Shown here piece after piece: positions 7,386-13,971 of a stretch of DNA of 64,000 nt. Location of the stretch: the NCBI GenBank assembly GCA_958423465.1, contig CATZRD010000001.1:1-64000 (forward strand), in the 5' to 3' direction. Source of the DNA: an uncultured Oscillospiraceae bacterium. GTDB lineage: Bacteria > Bacillota > Clostridia > Oscillospirales > Oscillospiraceae. Within the stretch, counting starts at the first letter, position 1; the number at the start of each line of letters is the position of its first letter. Under the pieces are notes generated by a model, which was not told the origin of the DNA, searched no databases, and worked only from the letters and a program-made list of their open reading frames with translations. The position numbers and the translations under genes are program-made.

Positions 7386-7568
7386 GTGAACCAATACATA
7401 ACTGCCCAATGCAAAAACATGATTACCATGGTAGAAACATTTGAGCAAGCGTGTAAATTGGCGGCACTCAAAGACGACGGAACCATTTCCAGAGAAGAGG
7501 AAAAAGCTCTACGCAAAATCTCAAAGACAGCAGAAAAATTCAAAGCTGAATTATCGAAAATTAGATAA
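7386..7568 (+). CDS. Small helical protein, unknown
   Basis: 60 aa from a GTG at 7386 preceded by a near-ideal GGGAGGGAG ribosome site. The TTG at 7353 gives a longer ORF but lacks a site. Predicted all-helical and charged (DDGTISREEEKALRKISKTAEKFKAELSKIR), possibly coiled-coil. Third gene of the repressor operon, ended by the hairpin at 7573-7600. No function can be assigned. Confidence 0.6.
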   Translation: MNQYITAQCKNMITMVETFEQACKLAALKDDGTISREEEKALRKISKTAEKFKAELSKIR

Positions 7569-7572
7569 ATGA

Positions 7573-7600
7573 CCCCCGCCAGCGTAACAACTGGCGGGGG
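7573..7600. terminator. Bidirectional terminator between the repressor operon and zot
   Basis: CCCCCGCCAG (7573-7582) pairs perfectly with CTGGCGGGGG (7591-7600), followed by CTTGCTTT. It separates convergent transcripts. Confidence 0.8.
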
Positions 7601-7606
7601 CTTGCT

Positions 7607-8326
7607 TTACCACTGTTCCCACTCTTTTTTCGGAAGCTCTTTCCGGGAATAGGAATTGAACAGCTTCCAGAGCGGCGGGGAGAAAATGCGCTTGGTATCC
7701 AGCACAGGCAGACCCATAGCGTACAGGTCCGCTATCTGTTTGGTCTGTTCATCTACGCCAACTTTACGGCGGATACGGCGGGCCACGATGCAGAACGGGA
7801 CCAGAGAGCGTCGGACCACATAGAAATTTTGGGCCAGACGGCGGAGCGTAACGTCCATATCCTCATAGGACTGGGAAAACACGTCTACGCTGGTCTTGTA
7901 GTGCCGGTGATACTTATAGAAATAAATGGCATCCTGCGGGAATGATTTGAAGTTGCGGTTATTGTACTCAATACCGGCCTCATCAATAATGACCTTTGCG
8001 TCCTCTATCATGTACTTGCCGATATCGTTCTTAGCGTCCAACTGATAAGCGCCGGTAATAGGGACATTGCTGTATACATCAATGCGGCGTTTCAGATATT
8101 TGCTGTTCAGCAGAGCCTTGCAAAGCGCCCAATTGGAATGTTTCCGGGAAAATCGGATAAGAACGTTTTCATGCAAAGCCCATTTGGTCAGATAGGCGGC
8201 AAAGGTGGTCTTACCGGAACCGGGAACGCCAAAATAAACGTTGAGCACATGGGGATGTTTCGGGCAGAGAAACGAATGAATAAAAATCATCAGATAGACC
8301 ACACCGGCCAATATCAGGACCGCCAT
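7607..8326 (-). CDS. zot: Zot/pI-family phage assembly ATPase
   Basis: 239 aa starting at ATG 8326 with GGAGTG 8 bases upstream; longer in-frame readings cross the upstream hairpin and are rejected. An N-terminal membrane segment (VLILAGVVYLMIFIHSF) is followed by Walker A GVPGSGKTT at 33-41 and Walker B KVIIDEAG near 111-117. This is the layout of Zot-domain proteins homologous to filamentous phage pI, the inner-membrane motor that drives virion extrusion and the key marker of inoviruses. The large C-terminal periplasmic part of Ff pI is absent, as expected in a Gram-positive host. Last gene of the structural cluster. Confidence 0.9.
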   Translation of the reverse strand: MAVLILAGVVYLMIFIHSFLCPKHPHVLNVYFGVPGSGKTTFAAYLTKWALHENVLIRFSRKHSNWALCKALLNSKYLKRRIDVYSNVPITGAYQLDAKNDIGKYMIEDAKVIIDEAGIEYNNRNFKSFPQDAIYFYKYHRHYKTSVDVFSQSYEDMDVTLRRLAQNFYVVRRSLVPFCIVARRIRRKVGVDEQTKQIADLYAMGLPVLDTKRIFSPPLWKLFNSYSRKELPKKEWEQW

Positions 8327-8368
8327 ATAGTAAACACTCCTTTTTTGAATGTGAAGATACAAAAGTAC

Positions 8369-8410
8369 GGGGGGGAGGGCGCGCACTCCGTTTGGCGCGC
8401 TCCTCCCCCC
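8369..8410 (-). terminator. Strong GC-rich hairpin between coat gene and zot
   Basis: On the minus strand GGGGGGAG-GA-GCGCGC pairs with GCGCGC-C-CTCCCCCC, with a short T-rich tract after it (ACTTTTGT). It would reduce read-through from the coat gene into zot, analogous to the central terminator after gene VIII in Ff phages. Confidence 0.65.
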
Positions 8411-8420
8411 TTTGGGGGCC

Positions 8421-8615
8421 TTACACCCGCAGGAGGCGGGAGAACAGGCCGATGCCCACACCGATGAAGCCGATGACACAGCCGATGAGCAGGAGGGGAT
8501 TGCTGGCCACAGTAGAGGCGACAGTACCCACCCAACCGATAGCGGCGGTGAACACCTCGGTAATGGTGCTGATGAGAGTTGCCATAGTCATAGCGGCGGG
8601 AGTCTCTTGAACAAT
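8421..8615 (-). CDS. Candidate major coat protein (pVIII-like)
   Basis: Up to 64 aa. From an ATT codon at 8615 the protein begins VQETPAAMTM; from the first ATG (8591) it is 56 aa. The AAAGGAAG ribosome site is 5 or so bases before the ATT but 27 bases before the ATG, so a rare ATT start is possible. The pattern fits a filamentous coat subunit: acidic N-terminus, long hydrophobic helices (LISTITEVFTAAIGWVGTVA and PLLLIGCVIGFIGVGIGLF), and a basic C-terminus (SRLLRV). No signal peptide is seen. Its place just before the strong hairpin also matches gene VIII. Confidence 0.75.
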   Translation of the reverse strand: MVQETPAAMTMATLISTITEVFTAAIGWVGTVASTVASNPLLLIGCVIGFIGVGIGLFSRLLRV

Positions 8616-8626
8616 GCACTTCCTTT

Positions 8627-8764
8627 CTATGTAATAATATCCTTAAACACCTTTACCACGAAGCAAAGGCATACAAGGCCAAAGAGGTAGATAATAGGCT
8701 CAGAGCCTAGGAACCGGGCTACAGCGTCCAGCATACCGGAAGAAAAGGCTATCATGGCTTCCAT
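8627..8764 (-). CDS. Small coat-type membrane protein
   Basis: 45 aa (MEAMIAFSSGML...). Acidic N-terminus, one membrane helix (IIYLFGLVCLCFVVKVF) and a short KDIIT tail, resembling pVII/pIX/pVIII-type subunits. The start ATG overlaps the stop of the preceding secreted protein (TAATG), with GGGAGG 12 bases upstream. Either this or the next ORF could be the major coat; the two cannot be distinguished by reading. Confidence 0.65.
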   Translation of the reverse strand: MEAMIAFSSGMLDAVARFLGSEPIIYLFGLVCLCFVVKVFKDIIT

Positions 8765-9591
8765 TATTTCAGGACACCTCCCAACAGCTTCATGAGGCAG
8801 AACAGGAGGATACCGAACAGGAATACACCGGCGCACCACTCATAATCCACGCCTGCGGCGCCATCCGCCACAGTGTCAATCAAAGTAGTGGTGGTTTCAT
8901 TGCCTACCGTCTCAGTGACAGCGGCGGTGGTCATGACCGGGGTATACTCACCGAAGATGGAAATAACCAAGGCTTTCAGGCCAACAGCGGCAGGGCCAGC
9001 AGTATCAGCACCAGAGCGCATATCAGACACACGGTAGACAGGCGGTTCAGCTTCCACCGGGCCAGTCTCAGACGCATCCGGGGTATCCAGCACATCACCC
9101 GGAACCGCAGAGTCTCCGACAGGTTCACGAGCGGGAGTAGTGCCGGGAGATAACAACTCACCATCCGCAGAAAAGACGTTCCCGGCCTCGTCAACATAAG
9201 AGCCAACAGGATACTTACCGTTACCAGAGCTGTTATCATCGGGGAGGGCTGATTGTTCATCGTTCATACCTGCGCTTTCATCCGGTTTAGAGACGGGTTC
9301 TTTCTGGGGCTGATTTTTGGCGGCTACAGCGGCATCCAGAGCGGCGTTAAAGGCTATGTTGTCGAAACGGTTGATACAGCCATCTACGAAGAAGTAAGCC
9401 CACGGGTCAACGTCAACTTCTGCAGCTTGCACCATCTCCTGAGCTACCGCAAAGTCATATGCGCCATAGTCAAAGACCCGTTCACCGTCTGCGTTGGTAA
9501 TCCAAAATTGGTCAGGGTCAGCGGCCAGCGCCGGAACGGAGAGCATGAAAACAGCGGCCAGCGCTAAGGCGATTTGAAGTACACGTTTCAA
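8764..9591 (-). CDS. Secreted, C-terminally anchored minor coat protein
   Basis: 275 aa with a clear signal peptide (cleavage after VPALA, near residue 23) and an acidic, Pro/Ser/Asp-rich middle of low complexity (residues 95-190). A C-terminal membrane helix lies in the last 25 residues (WCAGVFLFGILLFCLMKLLGG). This signal-spacer-anchor layout is that of pIII-type or pVI-type tip proteins. The start is TTG at 9591 overlapping the previous stop (TTGA), with GGAGG 11 bases upstream; the nearby ATGs are in another frame and do not give the signal peptide. No homologue is recognised by name. Confidence 0.7.
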   Translation of the reverse strand: MKRVLQIALALAAVFMLSVPALAADPDQFWITNADGERVFDYGAYDFAVAQEMVQAAEVDVDPWAYFFVDGCINRFDNIAFNAALDAAVAAKNQPQKEPVSKPDESAGMNDEQSALPDDNSSGNGKYPVGSYVDEAGNVFSADGELLSPGTTPAREPVGDSAVPGDVLDTPDASETGPVEAEPPVYRVSDMRSGADTAGPAAVGLKALVISIFGEYTPVMTTAAVTETVGNETTTTLIDTVADGAAGVDYEWCAGVFLFGILLFCLMKLLGGVLK

Positions 9592-9833
9592 AATTCATCA
9601 TTCCTCCGTTCCTTGGAAATTTTCGGATTGTTAGTGCTTCCGGTCCGGGGGCTGTCGCCCCCGGAACCGCCGATACCGAAGATAAGGCGAACAACCAGAA
9701 TAGAGATAGAGGCCAGAGCCACGCCAAGCCACATTTGACCGAACGTGAAGCTAAAACCGGGAACGTAGATACCGAATAACCCCCAGATACCATCTATCAG
9801 GGCCTTACCCAGTTGTGCAGTCGTTTCAAACAT
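9588..9833 (-). CDS. Small membrane protein, putative minor coat
   Basis: 81 aa with two hydrophobic stretches (about residues 8-30 and 35-58, WLGVALASISILVVRLIFGIGG) and a polar Gly/Ser/Asn-rich C-terminal tail. AGGAGGT lies 8 bases before the ATG at 9833. It lies in the structural cluster between the adhesin and the anchored secreted protein, so a capsid-tip or assembly role is inferred. Confidence 0.65.
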   Translation of the reverse strand: MFETTAQLGKALIDGIWGLFGIYVPGFSFTFGQMWLGVALASISILVVRLIFGIGGSGGDSPRTGSTNNPKISKERRNDEF

Positions 9834-9845
9834 GGCGGGACCTCC

Positions 9846-12515
9846 TTACTTAAGAAACAGCTTCAGCAGAGCCACAAAGATAAACACGGTCACACCGGCT
9901 ACCAGAACCGTCATGATTTCCGGCGGGAGCCAAGTCCAGAGAACGCCCAGAGCCTCGCCAAAGGAGCCAAACAGATTTACCAGCTCTTTCAGCTTGCCAA
10001 TGGTATTTTCTACCAGAGTTATGAGGCTGTCCAGAATTTTGCCAAGGGCCGCTCCGATAAGATCCAGAAGTCCGCCAATGGTAGTACCGAAGAAGTCGCC
10101 TATCTTTTTCAGCAGCTTAGTGAACCAGTTTCCTTCCCCATCGTCCGGGGTATCCGGGGTACTGGGAACGGGAGGACCTGTTCCGTCCGTGTCCTTGTAT
10201 TCCTCACCGCAAACGGTACAACGGTAGATGGTATAACCTTGCGTGACCAAATTACCGGTTTCGTCATAGGTAGTTTGTACAGACGTCTTGACCTCCCAAG
10301 AATGGCCCAGCTTCGGAATCGTCTCCGTTTTGGTGGTGCGGCATTTCTCGCAGGTATAGATAATGGAACCGGCCAGCGTACAGGACGCTTCTTTACGGCT
10401 TGTCTCTTTCCACTCATGCTGACAGGTATCCGGGTCTACATCCTCGCCGGGCTTAGTGGGCCGCTCCGGTTTTAGATCTGCGTCCACGTCCGGGGAACTG
10501 CCCACGGGGGTAAACACATAGCCTAAAGCAGATTTGACGGTAGAGCCGTCATAGACCATGGCCTCTACATCTACCCAATTGGAGCCGTCATAAAGCTGGG
10601 GCTGTCCGCCGGTATAATCGTCATGGAGCGGGATATAGAAAAAGCCGGTAGTAGGATTAGAGGGACGCACACCGCCGATGCGGTAGGCGCTGACGGGGGT
10701 AGAATGGCGGACGTAAATGGTATTGGCCGTCTTGGCATCCGGGAGCGCTAAAACTTTATTCGTGTCGTAAGGGGAGCTGGAAGGAGTATATGCGCCGGTA
10801 GAAGTCAGGTCCCCGGTGGTAACACGAAGCTCATCCAAATAGAGCGTACCGGAGGACTTGATATAAAACTTGTCCGCCGTAGGCTTGGTAAAATCGCCGG
10901 AACCGACCAGATCACCGTTGACGAAGTAATACAGCTTCCCGCCGGAAATCGTAATCCGCATGGGGACCCACTGGTTTTTGTAGGTGGCATAGGAGAAATC
11001 AGCTTTAACAGACTGAGGGGTTACACGATACCAATACTCCGTATAATTGCGAATAGTAGCAGTATAATCATTATAGTAATGCCAATGAGAATGATCAGGA
11101 TCATTCTCTTTACCATAATATGTATATTTAACAGAAGTTCCGTACTGTGCCCGAGAAGAATTATACAATGTAGGTGTGGACGGCCATATATACCAACCAT
11201 AATATGAACTATTTATAACAGCCCAACCAGAACCGTTTATAGAAGGAACAGAATGACGGGTTTTTAAGACGTTTGAATATGTATAGTCATATTTTGTTAA
11301 ATCAAGACGACTATTTTTGTCAGGAGGTTCACCACCGGGACAGTCATAGATAGAACTATAATATTGACAATAACGACCAAGACTAATAGAGTTACCATCA
11401 TCTTTATAGTAATCATAAACAAACTGAGACATATAACTAGGAATTTGCTGGAATAGGCAAGTATCCCCAAAATAAATCCCCAAATTGGCGATATCCGAAT
11501 AATACACACGGAAATCAAAGGACAACTTATCATAGCCGGACAGGCCGGGAATGGTCACACCGGCGGCAGAGCCGGAGGGAAGCTGCACCGCCCTGCCGAA
11601 AGCGCCACTATCTACATAGTTGGTAGAGCGGTTGACGCTGTAGAAATCCCGGCCATAGCTGGAGCTATCCGTATAGTCGCCGTCGAAGTGCTGGAGGCTC
11701 AAAGTATTCGGGTCATCCGGGACCAGCACATAGGGAGCCACATCATAGCCCAAATCAAGGCCGGCCACCTCGGAAGCGGAGAGGGTAGAGCTGTTGCGGC
11801 CGTCCGTCAGCTCAAAGTAGTAGATATTGGTCACATCACCGTAGTTATTGGTGGTGTTGTTGTTCGTGGTGTTATAGGTGTAGTTGACCGTGACAAAGGT
11901 AGGAGAATACTTGACATCTACCAAATAATATTCATCCGTGCTGTTGTCGATGGATACATAGTATTGACGATTATCTAACGAATAAAATGTATCATTATCT
12001 GAATAATTCAGGGTGTTCTGCGTATTGTCGTAATACCAACTTTTGAACTGGGTATTGTAGGTATAATCGTTATTGACAGTGGTATAGGTGTTCAGGAAGT
12101 CAGACAACTTCACATTGGCGCTATAGCTATTCGTGGTATTGGTGTTATGAATGGTGTTGAAAGTATGGTTGTAGCTGTCAATAATTTTCGTGCTGGTAGT
12201 ATCGCCACCACGGTAATAGTTGGTCACATTACCATATTTGTCCTCCTTGGATTCCGTAGGCGTGGTGTAATAATTTTTGGGAACGTTGGAAGCAAAGCCA
12301 CCGCCTCGACCACCGCCGAAAGCGCCTACCTTACCAGAAGAACCGAACTCACCGTACTTATCCGCACGAGACATCCACTCTTGAATAACACTACCGTTAT
12401 AAACGCCATAATCCACCGCAAACGCAGAAAAACTAGCAGAAAAAGCCAAAAGCGTGATAACAGCGCAGAGCAGTATAGAAGCAATGCGTTTAAATTTTTG
12501 CGTGAACACCTCCAA
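9846..12515 (-). CDS. Large adhesin / receptor-binding tip protein (pIII-like)
   Basis: 889 aa. A signal peptide (SILLCAVITLLAFSASFSAFA) is followed by a Gly-rich segment and a long Asn/Thr/Tyr-rich region (about 80-240). Next comes a LamG/concanavalin-like module (about 265-600, ending in KLYYFVNGDLVGSGDF and TLYLDELRV), a spacer, and two Cys-containing modules (CQHEWKETSRKEASC, CEKCRTTKTE, CTVCGEEY). Amphipathic and membrane helices end the protein (last residues MTVLVAGVTVFIFVALLKLFLK). The architecture is that of a virion tip protein anchored by its C-terminus. It is very long for an inovirus. The start is uncertain: TTG 12515 or GTG 12509, both beginning 3 to 9 bases after the tRNA 3' end, with GGAGG abutting the GTG. 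Confidence 0.8.
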   Translation of the reverse strand: MEVFTQKFKRIASILLCAVITLLAFSASFSAFAVDYGVYNGSVIQEWMSRADKYGEFGSSGKVGAFGGGRGGGFASNVPKNYYTTPTESKEDKYGNVTNYYRGGDTTSTKIIDSYNHTFNTIHNTNTTNSYSANVKLSDFLNTYTTVNNDYTYNTQFKSWYYDNTQNTLNYSDNDTFYSLDNRQYYVSIDNSTDEYYLVDVKYSPTFVTVNYTYNTTNNNTTNNYGDVTNIYYFELTDGRNSSTLSASEVAGLDLGYDVAPYVLVPDDPNTLSLQHFDGDYTDSSSYGRDFYSVNRSTNYVDSGAFGRAVQLPSGSAAGVTIPGLSGYDKLSFDFRVYYSDIANLGIYFGDTCLFQQIPSYMSQFVYDYYKDDGNSISLGRYCQYYSSIYDCPGGEPPDKNSRLDLTKYDYTYSNVLKTRHSVPSINGSGWAVINSSYYGWYIWPSTPTLYNSSRAQYGTSVKYTYYGKENDPDHSHWHYYNDYTATIRNYTEYWYRVTPQSVKADFSYATYKNQWVPMRITISGGKLYYFVNGDLVGSGDFTKPTADKFYIKSSGTLYLDELRVTTGDLTSTGAYTPSSSPYDTNKVLALPDAKTANTIYVRHSTPVSAYRIGGVRPSNPTTGFFYIPLHDDYTGGQPQLYDGSNWVDVEAMVYDGSTVKSALGYVFTPVGSSPDVDADLKPERPTKPGEDVDPDTCQHEWKETSRKEASCTLAGSIIYTCEKCRTTKTETIPKLGHSWEVKTSVQTTYDETGNLVTQGYTIYRCTVCGEEYKDTDGTGPPVPSTPDTPDDGEGNWFTKLLKKIGDFFGTTIGGLLDLIGAALGKILDSLITLVENTIGKLKELVNLFGSFGEALGVLWTWLPPEIMTVLVAGVTVFIFVALLKLFLK

Positions 12516-12517
12516 AA

Positions 12518-12591
12518 TGGTTGCGGGGTCTGGATTCGAACCAAAATCTTCGGGGTCAAAACCCGATATGTTACCTTTACACTACCCCGCC
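12518..12591 (-). tRNA. tRNA-Gln (anticodon UUG) inside the prophage
   Basis: Full cloverleaf read by hand. Acceptor pairs 2-7 are GCGGGG/CCCCGC with a G1-A72 mismatch, then T8 A9. The D-stem is GTGT/ACAT with G18 G19. The anticodon stem is TCGGG/CCCGA around loop TTTTGAC (anticodon TTG). A 4-base variable loop precedes the T-arm TTTGG-TTCGAAT-CCAGA. A73 and an encoded CCA follow. The body is 71 bases plus CCA. Its first 10 bases are the last codons and stop of rep, and the adhesin start follows within 3 to 9 bases. All canonical invariant positions are present, so it is probably functional; the weak 1-72 pair recalls the weak U1-A72 of bacterial tRNA-Gln. Confidence 0.88.
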
Positions 12592-13421
12592 AAACCTCTA
12601 CTATATTCCTCACTTACTACCCGCACGTCACGGTAAATGACCGCTTCATACTGCTCATTCCTTAAAATCTTGTCCTCATCTCTAAATTCCTCAAAGTTCA
12701 TGCACTCCAAAGGAATTATATCCGGGGCCTTTACCAATGAGCGGGTTGAAAGATACCATTTCCCGAAAATCTTGGCTTCTGCTTTTGTAATGTACTTTGT
12801 AACATAGGCTACGGCTTTCTCATAGTCTACATCAAGTTCAACACAGGTTGAAAAGCCCCATGACCAGGAAGTCACATTGAAAATCTGCCGACCTGCCTTG
12901 TCTTTAAGGGGAGTACCGTCTTTTGAAAGTGCGGCTTCAATTGGAACAGCTCCCAGCGAACAGAGGCCATGCATATGAATAGCGGGCTTGTCCTCGCCCT
13001 CTTTCTGCTTGTGATACTCCGGTATCAGCACATAGCGGAAATCCTGACGCTGGACGGCGTTAGAAAGAAACGCCCGGACTTTCTTATATACCTGAGTAGC
13101 GTCATATCGGTCTATCAACTCGCCGTTCAAAGTCCAAGTAAACATATGAGTGAAGCGGTTACAAAGGGCGATATCCTTTACCTTGGCTTTCGCCCTGCGC
13201 TTGCTTTCCTCTAAAGAACGCTCCGGGTCCTTCGCCTCGCCGGGCTTGGAAACATCATAATCGCGCTTACTTTTGCCGTTCCATCCAGCAATCTCATAAT
13301 CACCGGCTGGAAAAATATAATCATTTGCGACTTGAAGAACGTCCTTAGTTAGATACTGTTTAATTCTGGCGTTGGTGACAGTCTCAGCCCGTGGGACCAT
13401 CAATCCCCGTGGTCGGTCCAT
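12582..13421 (-). CDS. rep: HUH rolling-circle replication initiator (Rep, pII-like)
   Basis: 279 aa. Motif I is FTHMFTWTLNGE (about 90-101). The metal-binding HUH is IHMHG with H149/H151. The catalytic Tyr motif is AYVTKYITK near 206-213. These are the three motifs of RCR initiators that nick the plus origin of filamentous phages and plasmids. The chosen ATG at 13421 has AAGGAG 8 bases upstream; the longer frame upstream crosses two hairpins. The 3' end (GCG GGG TAG) doubles as the 5' acceptor strand of the tRNA-Gln. Confidence 0.88.
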   Translation of the reverse strand: MDRPRGLMVPRAETVTNARIKQYLTKDVLQVANDYIFPAGDYEIAGWNGKSKRDYDVSKPGEAKDPERSLEESKRRAKAKVKDIALCNRFTHMFTWTLNGELIDRYDATQVYKKVRAFLSNAVQRQDFRYVLIPEYHKQKEGEDKPAIHMHGLCSLGAVPIEAALSKDGTPLKDKAGRQIFNVTSWSWGFSTCVELDVDYEKAVAYVTKYITKAEAKIFGKWYLSTRSLVKAPDIIPLECMNFEEFRDEDKILRNEQYEAVIYRDVRVVSEEYSRGLAG

Positions 13422-13449
13422 TGCGTTTTCTCCTTGATGTCGATTTGTT

Positions 13450-13495
13450 GCCCTATCAAGTAGGGCCACTCCCGGCCCCCGTGGTGGGGGCCGGG
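13450..13495. other. Two tandem hairpins between ssDNA-binding gene and rep
   Basis: GCCCTA-TCAAG-TAGGGC (13450-13466) and a 10-bp perfect stem CCCGGCCCCC/GGGGGCCGGG (13471-13480 with 13486-13495). There is no T-run, so they are not typical terminators. They lie in the leader just upstream of the rep ribosome site. In Ff phages the ssDNA-binding protein represses translation of the initiator gene, so a translational-control element is possible (inference). Confidence 0.45.
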
Positions 13496-13516
13496 CTGGA
13501 TGAACGGTGAAAACGA

Positions 13517-13768
13517 TCACATTTTCGCACCGGCGATTTTGATGGAAGCCACCTTGCCGAAGCGGTTGTACATAACTTCCACTTCGTCGCCCACACAGGG
13601 AACATAGCCACAATCGTTCAGCTTCTTGTCAGAGATATACAGACGTTCGCACGCCTCGCCATCCGCAATAGGAGAGTTGAGAGGGTAGGTACAGTAGATG
13701 TTGTATCCCTCCACGGCAGTACCGTCCTTCGCCCGGAAATTGCTCTGCTTATAGCCGATGACCTTCAT
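13517..13768 (-). CDS. Putative phage ssDNA-binding protein (gene V-like)
   Basis: 83 aa starting at ATG 13768 with GAGGAAAAAG just upstream (an in-frame GTG five codons earlier is possible). Predicted mostly beta: MKVIGYKQSNFRAKDGT, YNIYCTYPLNS, RLYISDKKL, GDEVEVMYNRFGKVASIKI. The strand pattern and size fit an OB-fold like gpV or the small ssDNA-binding proteins of other inoviruses. Position directly upstream of rep supports it. No diagnostic motif exists, so this is a structural and contextual guess. Confidence 0.55.
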   Translation of the reverse strand: MKVIGYKQSNFRAKDGTAVEGYNIYCTYPLNSPIADGEACERLYISDKKLNDCGYVPCVGDEVEVMYNRFGKVASIKIAGAKM

Positions 13769-13810
13769 TGACTTTTTCCTCACTTCTTATTTGATACAGA
13801 GGAACTGCCC

Positions 13811-13835
13811 CTGTTCAAATAGAAGTGTAAATCAA
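13811..13835 (-). repeat. Right terminal inverted repeat of the prophage
   Basis: Reverse complement reads TTGATTTACACTTCTATTTG and onward, an IS30-type end pairing imperfectly (16/25) with the left end at 4723-4747. Confidence 0.6.
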
Positions 13836-13837
13836 TA

Positions 13838-13854
13838 CTGCCCGTCTATTTTTG
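13838..13854 (+). repeat. Right 17-bp direct repeat (attR / target duplication)
   Basis: Identical to 4706-4722. It ends 9 bp before the trpS -35 box. Confidence 0.88.
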
Positions 13855-13863
13855 AAAAGCCGG

Positions 13864-13892
13864 TTGTCAATAACCGGCGCTTGTGGTACAAT
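13864..13892 (+). promoter_or_regulatory. Sigma-A promoter of trpS
   Basis: -35 TTGTCA (13864-13869), 17-bp spacer, -10 TACAAT (13887-13892). The leader to the ATG is only about 75 bases and shows no T-box consensus. Confidence 0.85.
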
Positions 13893-13971
13893 GAAACAGT
13901 TTACAGAATATGGCGTCCCTATTTCTGAATGAATACGCAGCAACTGCGAGATACAAAGGAGCGTTTTAATC

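Larger units (their letters stand above)
4706..13854. mobile_element. Integrated filamentous phage (inovirus-type prophage), about 9.1 kb
   Basis: Bounded by a 17-bp direct repeat (4706-4722 and 13838-13854) and lower in GC than both flanks. Contents, in minus-strand order from the right: small candidate ssDNA-binding protein, HUH Rep, tRNA-Gln, long adhesin with C-terminal membrane anchor, three to four tiny membrane or coat proteins, strong hairpin, Zot/pI ATPase. Then come a divergent regulatory module (RHH repressor and two small ORFs on plus; SprT-like peptidase on minus) and an IS30-type transposase. The Zot ATPase with tiny hydrophobic coat proteins and a rolling-circle initiator is the hallmark set of Inoviridae-like phages. 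Whether it is active cannot be seen, but no gene is visibly broken. Confidence 0.9.

Noticed and set aside
8314..8619. 101-codon minus-strand frame across the coat gene
   Set aside because: His/Arg/Tyr-rich nonsense composition running through the strong hairpin; the other frame gives a proper coat-like protein.
12085..12260. Repeat-rich AT stretch as a CRISPR-like array
   Set aside because: These are Asn/Thr codon repeats in the adhesin reading frame with no regular repeat-spacer period; no cas gene in the window.
4706..13854. Conjugative or plasmid-derived element (HUH relaxase/RCR plasmid)
   Set aside because: The Zot ATPase and coat-type mini-proteins with adhesin point to a filamentous phage; no mobilisation or coupling protein is present.
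13855..13971. T-box before trpS
   Set aside because: The leader is only about 75 bases and lacks the GGTGGTACCGCG-type motif that is clear before tyrS.
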